Made by a program: the position numbers and the translations under genes | Assembly: GCF_029626145.1 (NCBI RefSeq) | Contig: NZ_JARUBJ010000002.1 | Span: 6,830,501-6,894,500, forward strand | From: Micromonospora sp. WMMD961 | Lineage (GTDB): Bacteria; Actinomycetota; Actinomycetes; Mycobacteriales; Micromonosporaceae | Reading direction: 5' to 3' | DNA length: 64,000 nt | Part shown: piece by piece, positions 1 through 6,708 of the stretch | Layout: each line of letters starts with the position of its first letter | How positions within the stretch are numbered: the first letter of the stretch is position 1 | Notes under the pieces: model-generated | Told to the model about the DNA's origin: nothing | The model's input: only the letters and a program-made list of their open reading frames with translations | The model's database searches: none

Positions 1-367
1 TGCGACCGAAGCCCCGCGCGGTCCAGGTGAGCACGGCGTAGCCGCGCCCGGCGAACTCCTCCGCGTCGGAGCGCACCGACTCCTTCGTCCCGCCGAACCC
101 GTGCGCCAACAGCACCGCCGGCACCTTCCGACCCGACGACGCGTCGTCCGGCAGGTAGAAGGTCGTGTCCAGGTTCACCGGCTGGTCGCCAGCCGGTCCG
201 GAGCGGACGGTGAGCATCGCGCTCTCGGTGCGTACGCCCGATCCCCGCGGCCACACCGCCCAGGTCACGGCGGCGGCCAGCAGCACGACGACCGCAGCTG
301 CGGCGATCGCGCGGCGGCGGGTGGGCAGGGCACGCCGGAACCACGCGGCCGGCGACGGCGGTGTCAT
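1..367 (-). CDS. alpha/beta hydrolase, membrane-anchored (partial, 5' end only)
   Basis: The first 122 codons are visible from an ATG whose complement lies at 365-367; the rest runs off the left edge. Residues about 19-38 are a hydrophobic Ala/Val/Leu stretch after an Arg-rich N-terminus, so a signal anchor or signal peptide is likely. The part beyond residue 80 reads VPAVLLAHGFGGTKES and later RGYAVLTWTARGFGR, the beta-3 strand/oxyanion HG motif and beta-4 region of alpha/beta hydrolases of the CocE/X-Pro peptidase (S15) type. The nucleophile elbow and the catalytic Asp and His lie outside the window, so substrate and activity cannot be judged. It is divergent from the conservon operon. Fold confident, exact family tentative. 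Confidence 0.75.
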   Translation of the reverse strand, partial: MTPPSPAAWFRRALPTRRRAIAAAAVVVLLAAAVTWAVWPRGSGVRTESAMLTVRSGPAGDQPVNLDTTFYLPDDASSGRKVPAVLLAHGFGGTKESVRSDAEEFAGRGYAVLTWTARGFGR

Positions 368-739
368 GCGGCACACGGTACGGCCCACAGCCTGAGCGTT
401 GGCTGAGATCCGCCGTACGTCCGTCCGGTTGCCCCGATCGGTGGGGGGTGGGGGTGCGAGCGCGCACCGTCCGGCGCGGCCCAGTGAGTTGACTTCGGAT
501 TCCGTGAATTCCGATCTTTTCGCGGATATCCATCGCGATCCCTCCATGTCACACCCATCGACGCAACGGAGAGTGCCCGAGACGCGGACAAATGGTGACA
601 TCGCTTGAACTGACGCGAACCTGACTCGCCGACCAAGGCCTGACCAGTGGGGGGTTCGGTTAGTTTTCCGGTCCGGTGCACGGGACTGTTCGGCTACCCG
701 AGACCACACCAACCCGCGCCCACGCCGGAGGAGACACAC
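368..739. other. divergent intergenic region upstream of the conservon operon
   Basis: This 372-base gap separates the hydrolase start from the first gene of the plus-strand operon. Short ORFs in it have no recognisable protein content. A TTGACT box at 489-494 resembles a -35 element but has no convincing -10 at 16-18 bp, so no promoter is assigned. AT content is locally higher around 495-550, as expected for a control region. A GGAGGAG ribosome binding site at 726-732 belongs to the gene starting at 740. Confidence 0.5.
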
Positions 740-1918
740 ATGACAGTCCCCGCGCCGCGGGCCCGCCGACGGCCGTCCACCGTGGGCCGCCTGCTGCCGC
801 TGCTGCTCATCGGGGCGCTACTCGCGCCGGTCGGGCTGCTCGTCAGCTACGCCTGGCGGCAGACCAGCGACGACCGGACCCTGGCGGCCCGCGAACGCAT
901 CGGCGTGCAGTACCTCACCGCCCTGGCCGGAGTGACCGACGCCCTCGTGGAGGCCCAGTCCGCCACCGTCAACGGTCGACCGGTCGCCCGGGAGGCGTTG
1001 GACCGGGCGGTCGAGGAGGCCGCCGCGGTGGACGCCCGCATCGGCAAGGAACTGCTCAGCCAGGAACGCTGGGCCGGCGTACGGGCCAAGCTGGAGGCGC
1101 TGCGCGGACGCACCACCACCGACCCGGAGTCCGCCTACACGGCGTACGGGGAGGCGTCCGACCTTCTGCTGGCCCTGCACCGCAAGGTCCGGGAAAGTTC
1201 CGGCCTGGTCCGTGATCCCGCTGCCGACTCCTTCTTCCTCCAGGACAGCGCCGGCCAGGATCTGCCCGAGGCGGTGGTGGCCGCCGGTCGGCTCGCCGAC
1301 CTGGGTGCGCTGATCTCCCGCCGGCCCGCCGCCGAGCAACCCCGTGCCCTGATGGAGCTGAGCGGCCTACGGGTGGCCGCGCTGGCACCCGCCGGCGACC
1401 TCGTCGACAACCTGCGCTCCGCCGTGGACGGCTCGGAGAGCACCGACCTCGGCGCCAACGTGCTGACCCCGCTCGACACCTATCAGCGCTCGGTGGAGGC
1501 GCTGGCCGCCTACTCCACCCCGGCGAGGGGCACCGGCGTCGTGGACCAGACCCAGTTGGCCGCCGCCGGGCTCAACACACACCGCGCGGCCCGCCAACTC
1601 CAACCGGTCATCCTCGCCGAGCTCGACGCCCTGCTGGTCGAGCGCATCGACGAGCTGGACCGGGACCGCTGGCTGATCATCGCAGCGGGGGCCGTCGCCG
1701 TGCTGCTGCTGGGCTGGCTCGCCGCGCTGTCGATCAACGCCGCTGGCCGGGCCCGACGCCGAGCCGCCCTGGCCGCGAGCCACACCGACAGCCCGGACAC
1801 GCCGGTGCGGGGCGATCCCTGGCAACCGGCGACCAGTGAGCCACGAGGGCTGCAACCCGCAGGCGCCGTCCGGGAACCGGAGACCGCGCAGTGGGGGGCG
1901 TTCGATGCTGCTCGGTAG
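740..1918 (+). CDS. two-TM extracytoplasmic sensor-like membrane protein
   Basis: A 392-residue protein starting at ATG 740, chosen over an in-frame GTG at 647 because GGAGGAG lies 7 bp upstream. It has one TM helix at about residues 17-38, a largely helical outside domain of about 270 residues, a second TM helix near 311-331 and a short tail rich in charged residues and proline. The stretch around RDPAADSFFLQDSA followed by LPEAV resembles four-helix-bundle sensory domains of chemoreceptors and histidine kinases. There is no kinase, HAMP or cyclase module, so any signal must go through a partner. Its last 14 bases overlap cvnA, which suggests translational coupling and that it is an accessory sensor of the conservon. 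Ligand unknown. Confidence 0.7.
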   Translation: MTVPAPRARRRPSTVGRLLPLLLIGALLAPVGLLVSYAWRQTSDDRTLAARERIGVQYLTALAGVTDALVEAQSATVNGRPVAREALDRAVEEAAAVDARIGKELLSQERWAGVRAKLEALRGRTTTDPESAYTAYGEASDLLLALHRKVRESSGLVRDPAADSFFLQDSAGQDLPEAVVAAGRLADLGALISRRPAAEQPRALMELSGLRVAALAPAGDLVDNLRSAVDGSESTDLGANVLTPLDTYQRSVEALAAYSTPARGTGVVDQTQLAAAGLNTHRAARQLQPVILAELDALLVERIDELDRDRWLIIAAGAVAVLLLGWLAALSINAAGRARRRAALAASHTDSPDTPVRGDPWQPATSEPRGLQPAGAVREPETAQWGAFDAAR

Positions 1919-4469
1919 GCTCCGCATCCGCGGCAAACTCGCCCTTCTCGTGGTGATCCCGCTGCTCAGCATGATCGGACTTGCCGTGCCGGTCATGCTC
2001 GACCGGGTAGCCGCAGCCCAGCGGGCCGGCGACACCGCCGAGCGGGTACGGCTCGCCAGCCGGGTCGGCAGCCTGGTCCAGGACCTCCAGCAGGAACGCA
2101 TCCTCTCCGTCGGTTACCTGCTCGGCCGGGTGGATCGGAGCGAGCTGGTCCGCAAGTCCGCCGACGTGGACGACCGGGTGGCCGACCTGCGGGCCGCTCG
2201 TAGCGACGCGTTGACCGACCGGGTGGACAGCGCCCTGGACCGGGTGTCCAGCCTCGTCGACCTGCGGGCCGCAGTGCTCGCCCGGGTCGCGAACCCCGGT
2301 CAGGTGATGGAGACGTTCGGCCCGGTCCACACGGGGATCATCGAGTCCCTGCGGCTGGTGTTCGGGGTGGACACCGACACGTTGCCGGGCCGTCAGGTGC
2401 TCGCTCTCGACGGGCTGCTCCGGGCCGACGAGGGCCTGGCGGCCTGCGCCACGTTGAGCCTGCTGGTCAAGGCGGTCGGCAGCCCGGACACCGTCGCCGG
2501 TTACGTGTCGTGCATCGCCGCGCTCCAGGTCGACAGCGCACGCTTCCGCAGCCTGATCACGCCCGAGCAGCTCACCGTGGCCCAGCTCAACGACGCGGCC
2601 GTGGCCGCGCGTACCAGCCCGGACTTCCTGGTCACCAGTGCTCGGGACCCGGCCGCCGCGGTCCGCCCGGTGCCGATGGAGGCGCTCTTCCCGGCCGTCC
2701 GCACGATGATCCGGCTCGGTCAGTTCGTCGAGAAGAAGCTGGTCGCCGACGTGCTCGCCGAGGCGACGGCCGAGCAGCGGCGCGCACTGACCGCCGCGTA
2801 CCTGGTCGGTGCCGCCGCGGCGTTGATCCTGACGCTGGTGGTGCTGCTCAGTGTGGCGGTCGCGCGGACGGTGGCTCGACCGTTGACCCGCCTCACCAGC
2901 TCCGCCGACCGGGTCGCCCGGGTCGCCGAAGCCGAGCTGGTCCGGGTCACCGACGACGAGGCGGAGAGCCCACAACCGGTCCGGTTGGAACCTGTGGACA
3001 TCCGGGCCAACGACGAGATCGGCGACCTGGCGCGGGCCTTCGACCGGGTGCAGAACACCGCGGCGCGGCTGGTCGAGCGGCAGGTCGCGGGCCGGCGCAA
3101 CGTGGCGCAGATGTTCGGTCACGTCGGGCGGCGCACCCAGAACCTGGTGGGCCGGCAGCTCGCGCTGATCGACCGGCTCGAGCAGCAGGAGGCCGACCCG
3201 GGTCGGCTGGAGCACCTGTACCGCCTCGACCACATCTCCAGCCGGCTGCGCCGCAACGCCGGCAGCCTGGTGGTGCTCTCCGGCGCGGCCGGGGCCGACG
3301 CGCACACCGCGCCGGTGCCACTGGCCGACCTGGTCCGGTTGGCGCTCGGCGAGATCGAGGACTACACCCGGGTGGAGGTCCGGGTGCCGGCGGGCATCTC
3401 GGCCGCGCCGGCGGTGGTCGGTGACCTCATCCTGGCGTTGGCCGAGCTGATGGAGAACGCCACCGTGTTCTCGCCGCCGCACACCCGGGTGCTGGTCGCC
3501 GCCGAGGCGGCCGGCCTCGGCGCGCGGATCTCCGTGGTGGACCACGGCATCGGCATGAACGAACAACGGCTGGCCGAGGAGAACGCCCGGTTCACCCGCC
3601 GGGAACGGCTCGACCTGGCCCCCACCGAGGTGCTCGGTCTCTTCGTGGTGGGTCGGCTGGCCCGCCGGCACGGCTGGGAGGTGGGTCTGGCCGCCACCGT
3701 CGGCGGTGGGGTGACCGCGCACCTGGAGATCCCGTCGACGTCACTGGTGCTGCGCCGCGCCGACCGGGCCGGAGCCGCAGTGGCCCGGGCCACCGTGCCG
3801 GAACGGGACCGGCGTGCGCCGGCCGCAGCCGAGACCGACCAGGACGGCCGATCCCTCGCGGCGGCCATCGCCGCGCCGGCCCGCTTCGACTCGGACCTCC
3901 TCAGCCGGGCCACCCGCAGCCTGGAGGCCGGGCCGTCCTGGAACGCGTTCGGCCACAGCCAGCCGGAGCAGACCGCCCCCGCACCCCCGGCGGCGGAGCC
4001 GTCGGGCACGCCGACCGGGCCACGGATCCGGCAGCGGGTGCCCGGGGCCAGCCTGGACGCCTCGGCCGCACCGACCCGACCGGTGGACGCCACCGGCGCG
4101 GACCCCGCCGCAGCGCGCGCCCTGGTCGAGGCGTTCCAGGCCGGTGTACGTCGGGCCGAGGCAGCCAGCGTCGGGGCGACCGCGGCCGACCTGGGCGCGA
4201 CCGTCGACCTGCCGAGCACGCCGGGAGGCGCCGGCCCCGCGGTGGCGGGTAACGCCAGCCCGTCGGACAGCACTTGGGCTCGGCCCCGGCTGAGTCGACG
4301 GGTGCCCGGGGCGAACCTCACGGCCGTCCCGGCCTGCCAACCGCCCAGTACGCATCTCGGTGACCCGGCCGAGGTCCGGAACCTCATCAGCGAGTTCGAG
4401 GCGGGCGTTGCCCGCGCTCTGCGCGAAGTCAGCCCAGACCACCGGAACGAAGAAGGATCATCACGGTGA
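1905..4469 (+). CDS. cvnA: conservon sensor histidine kinase-like protein CvnA (NIT-HAMP-HATPase)
   Basis: An 854-residue membrane protein from ATG 1905. Order: TM helix about 14-32; periplasmic-side NIT-like (nitrate/nitrite-sensing type) helical domain about 45-290; TM helix about 298-322; HAMP about 323-400 with NDEIGDLARAF; a dimerisation region with LDHISSRLRRNAGS near 440; and a HATPase with N-box ELMENATVFSPP near 514 and G1 box VVDHGIGMN near 543. A disordered Pro/Ala tail of over 200 residues carries two copies of an R-x-x-RVPGA-x-L motif, each followed by a DPA..R.L..F.AGV helix (about 706-747 and 794-838). In Streptomyces, CvnA proteins act with roadblock, DUF742 and GTPase partners as a membrane-associated, GPCR-like complex. 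The GTG of cvnB overlaps its stop. Family assignment is firm; the signal sensed is unknown. Confidence 0.92.
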   Translation: MLLGRLRIRGKLALLVVIPLLSMIGLAVPVMLDRVAAAQRAGDTAERVRLASRVGSLVQDLQQERILSVGYLLGRVDRSELVRKSADVDDRVADLRAARSDALTDRVDSALDRVSSLVDLRAAVLARVANPGQVMETFGPVHTGIIESLRLVFGVDTDTLPGRQVLALDGLLRADEGLAACATLSLLVKAVGSPDTVAGYVSCIAALQVDSARFRSLITPEQLTVAQLNDAAVAARTSPDFLVTSARDPAAAVRPVPMEALFPAVRTMIRLGQFVEKKLVADVLAEATAEQRRALTAAYLVGAAAALILTLVVLLSVAVARTVARPLTRLTSSADRVARVAEAELVRVTDDEAESPQPVRLEPVDIRANDEIGDLARAFDRVQNTAARLVERQVAGRRNVAQMFGHVGRRTQNLVGRQLALIDRLEQQEADPGRLEHLYRLDHISSRLRRNAGSLVVLSGAAGADAHTAPVPLADLVRLALGEIEDYTRVEVRVPAGISAAPAVVGDLILALAELMENATVFSPPHTRVLVAAEAAGLGARISVVDHGIGMNEQRLAEENARFTRRERLDLAPTEVLGLFVVGRLARRHGWEVGLAATVGGGVTAHLEIPSTSLVLRRADRAGAAVARATVPERDRRAPAAAETDQDGRSLAAAIAAPARFDSDLLSRATRSLEAGPSWNAFGHSQPEQTAPAPPAAEPSGTPTGPRIRQRVPGASLDASAAPTRPVDATGADPAAARALVEAFQAGVRRAEAASVGATAADLGATVDLPSTPGGAGPAVAGNASPSDSTWARPRLSRRVPGANLTAVPACQPPSTHLGDPAEVRNLISEFEAGVARALREVSPDHRNEEGSSR

Positions 4470-4942
4470 CCAGCCCCTTCCTGCACGACAACGTCGACCA
4501 CCAGAGCCAGCCCGCAGCCGGTGGGGACCTCAGCCCGGAGGCCCGTACGTTCAACTGGCTGCTTGATTCCTTCACCTCCAGCACCGCCGGGGTCCTGGAG
4601 GCGATCGCGGTCTCCTCGGACGGCCTGCTGATGGCCATGTCGGCGATCAAGGACCGGTCCAACGCGGAACGGTTGGCGGCCGTCGTTTCCGGGATGACCA
4701 GCCTGGCCGGTGGGGCAGCCAGCTGGTACGCCCTCGGCGGCCTGAACCGCGTGATCGTCGACATGGCCGACGGCTACCTGCTGATCAGCGCGATCAGCAG
4801 CGGTTCCGTGCTCGGGGTGGTCGCCGACCGGTCGGCGAACCTGGGCACCGTCGCGTACGAGATGACGCTCTTCGCCGGGCGGGCCGGCGGTGCCCTGACC
4901 CCGCGGTTGATCGTCGAGTTGAAGAACGCCGTCCAGCAGTGA
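4466..4942 (+). CDS. cvnB: roadblock/LC7 domain protein CvnB
   Basis: A 158-residue soluble protein. It starts at GTG 4466, whose TGA overlap with the cvnA stop (GTGA) is typical of translational coupling. After about 25 flexible residues comes a roadblock/LC7 fold: LLDSFTSSTAGVLEAIAVSSDGLLMAMS, then a G-G/A-S turn and YLLISAISSGSVLGVVA. Roadblock proteins of this group are regulators or scaffolds of small Ras-like GTPases, as MglB is for MglA. Together with cvnC and cvnD directly downstream this is the diagnostic conservon order. It probably acts on the GTPase encoded at 5396-6154 at the cytoplasmic face of the membrane. Confidence 0.93.
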   Translation: MTSPFLHDNVDHQSQPAAGGDLSPEARTFNWLLDSFTSSTAGVLEAIAVSSDGLLMAMSAIKDRSNAERLAAVVSGMTSLAGGAASWYALGGLNRVIVDMADGYLLISAISSGSVLGVVADRSANLGTVAYEMTLFAGRAGGALTPRLIVELKNAVQQ

Positions 4943-5418
4943 CCCCAGAGGTCGCCGGCGAGGATCCGGACCCGCGGGTCCGGATCCGCCCGTACCTGCG
5001 CACGCCGCCCCCGCCGGGGGACGGTGCGGCGGCACCGGCGCTGCCCGAGCCGGAGGCGGGCGGTGGCGGGCCGACAGGTCCCCGTCCGTTCGTGCTCACC
5101 TCCGGGCGGGTGGCGGGTGCCGACCCGGCGATCGGGCTGGAGACCCAGGTGACCGTCCGGATGGACAGCGGCTGGTGGGCCGGCCCGCCGGACGCCGTGA
5201 TGGCACCGGAGATCCAGGCGATCATCGCGCTCTGCGCCGAGCCGATCTCGGTGGCCGAGATCTCGGCCCGGACCCGGCTGCACTTCGGCGTGACCCGGGT
5301 CCTGGTCGGTGATCTACGGGCGGCCGGGCATCTGGACGTGCACGTCACCGACACCGACGACGCCCTCGACCCCAATCTCATCCTGCGAGTGATTGATGGA
5401 CTCCGTGCGATCTCCTGA
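4939..5418 (+). CDS. cvnC: DUF742 protein CvnC
   Basis: A 159-residue protein starting at GTG 4939 with a GTGA overlap on the cvnB stop. The N-terminal half is Pro/Gly-rich and holds two RP-hydrophobic motifs (RPYLRT and RPFVLTSGR). The C-terminal half has the DUF742 winged-helix-like core, with LETQV, IQAIIALCAEPISVAEIS and LHFGVTRVLVGDLRAAG. DUF742 proteins are found almost only in conservons and bind partner proteins; a biochemical activity is not established. Its 3' end overlaps cvnD by 23 bp, so the four proteins are probably made in a fixed ratio. Confidence 0.92.
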   Translation: MTPEVAGEDPDPRVRIRPYLRTPPPPGDGAAAPALPEPEAGGGGPTGPRPFVLTSGRVAGADPAIGLETQVTVRMDSGWWAGPPDAVMAPEIQAIIALCAEPISVAEISARTRLHFGVTRVLVGDLRAAGHLDVHVTDTDDALDPNLILRVIDGLRAIS

Positions 5419-6154
5419 ATGGCCGGTCGCCCCCATGGGCGGGGCCTCCGCGAACAGTGCCGCCGCCCGTTACGGCAGCTCACCGGGCACCGGTCCGATA
5501 ATCGGGCGGGCCGGCCCGCCGCCGGCCACGCCACCGCCTCCGTACCAGCCCTCGTCCGGTGCGAAGCCGACGCCGCCGGTCGGTAAGCCGGCCGCACCTC
5601 CGATCCCGGTCAAGATCCTGGTCGCCGGCGGCTTCGGGGTCGGTAAGACCACCACAGTGGGTGCGATCTCCGAGATCGCGCCGCTGACCACCGAGGCCGA
5701 GATGACCACCGCCGGGATCGGCGTGGACGACCCGGGTACCCGGTCGACCAAGACGACCACCACGGTGGCGATGGATTTCGGTTGTGTGACCATCGACCGC
5801 AGTCTCAAGCTCTACCTGTTCGGCACGCCGGGGCAGTCCCGGTTCGGCTTCATGTGGGACGACCTCGCACGGGGGGCGCTGGGCGCGTTGGTGGTGGTGG
5901 ACAGCTCGCGGCTGGACGACTGCTTCCCGGCGATCGACTTCTTCGAACGGGCCGGGCTGCCGTTCGTGGTCGGGGTCAACGCGTTCGACGGGCGGCTGGC
6001 CCTGGAACTCGGCGAGATCCGCTGGGCGCTGGCCATCGGCGACCACGTTCCCCTGGTGCAGTTCGACGCCCGGGACCGACTCTCGGTGCGGGACGCCCTG
6101 CTGGTCGTCCTGGACCGGGCGCTGGACCGGGCCACGCGGGACCGGAGGGCCTGA
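5396..6154 (+). CDS. cvnD: Ras-like GTPase CvnD of the conservon
   Basis: A 252-residue protein from ATG 5396 inside the end of cvnC; ATG 5435 is a possible alternative start. About 70 disordered Pro/Ser/Gly residues precede a small GTPase domain: P-loop GGFGVGKTT near 78-86, G3-like FGTPGQSRF near 142 (TPGQ instead of DTAGQ) and a G4-like VNAFDG near 193 in place of NKxD. These changes are usual in the conservon/MglA-related GTPases. A D/E-x-T cluster after the P-loop is the likely switch I region. It should cycle between GTP and GDP states under CvnA/CvnB control and be the output component of the module. The next gene begins 38 bp further on. Confidence 0.92.
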   Translation: MDSVRSPEWPVAPMGGASANSAAARYGSSPGTGPIIGRAGPPPATPPPPYQPSSGAKPTPPVGKPAAPPIPVKILVAGGFGVGKTTTVGAISEIAPLTTEAEMTTAGIGVDDPGTRSTKTTTTVAMDFGCVTIDRSLKLYLFGTPGQSRFGFMWDDLARGALGALVVVDSSRLDDCFPAIDFFERAGLPFVVGVNAFDGRLALELGEIRWALAIGDHVPLVQFDARDRLSVRDALLVVLDRALDRATRDRRA

Positions 6155-6192
6155 GCCGACCGGCTCCGGCCGTGGCGGGAAGGAGTGATGCG

Positions 6193-6699
6193 GTGAGGGG
6201 TGACCTCGACGAGACGCTGGCCCGACTGGCCCGGCGCGAGGAGGCGCAGCGCCGACGGGTCAACGACCAGGACGACACCACACCGCCGTCGGGTCAACCG
6301 GCTGTGGGGCGCGGCAACGCCCGGCCGGGCCGGCACGACCCACGCCACGCGGGGGCGGACCCCTCGGGCGACACGGCCGGTTGGGGGCCGGTCGAGGAGG
6401 TGGCCGAGGCGGTACGCCAGGCCGTCGCCGCCCACCCGGGGCTGTCGGTGACCGTGCACGTGGAGCACGACGGGCGCACGTACCCGTTGCGGGTGTCCTG
6501 GGACGGGCCGGACGTCACTGTCGTTCCGGTGCCCCCGGCGGCCCCGGTGGAACCTCCACCGACCTGGCCGCTGTCCGGCCGGACGGTGCCCGCCTGGGCT
6601 CCCGGCCCGGTCGGGTTGACCCCCGACCCGGCGGCCCGGTTGGCCGAGCTGATCCGCCGGGACCCGTCGCTGTTGGACGAGTTGGATCCGCGGCGCTGA
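6193..6699 (+). CDS. hypothetical protein of the conservon operon
   Basis: A 168-residue acidic, Pro-rich protein. GTG 6193 is preferred because GGGAAGGAG at 6177-6185 sits 7 bp before it. The N-terminus is a short charged helix (LDETLARLARREEAQRRR), followed by a disordered linker. The middle holds a compact region of about 50 residues (EEVAEAVRQAVAAHPG, then a beta-type VTVHVEHDGRTYPLRVSWD). The C-terminus ends with a helix LAELIRRDPSLLDELDP. I recognise no family. It sits between cvnD and the AAA ATPase with short gaps, so it may be an adaptor linking the two. Function not assigned. Confidence 0.75.
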   Translation: MRGDLDETLARLARREEAQRRRVNDQDDTTPPSGQPAVGRGNARPGRHDPRHAGADPSGDTAGWGPVEEVAEAVRQAVAAHPGLSVTVHVEHDGRTYPLRVSWDGPDVTVVPVPPAAPVEPPPTWPLSGRTVPAWAPGPVGLTPDPAARLAELIRRDPSLLDELDPRR

Positions 6700-6708
6700 C
6701 CGGCGGAG

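Noticed and set aside
489..520. Promoter for the conservon operon from the TTGACT box
   Set aside because: No -10-like hexamer at 16-18 bp; left as an unassigned control region.
1734..3722. Very long open frame on the minus strand opposite cvnA, like others at 6769-8958, 53355-54740 and 56450-58240
   Set aside because: They arise because GC-rich third positions of the real gene remove stops on the other strand. Their translations are His/Arg/Gln-rich without domains, while the opposite frames encode clear families.
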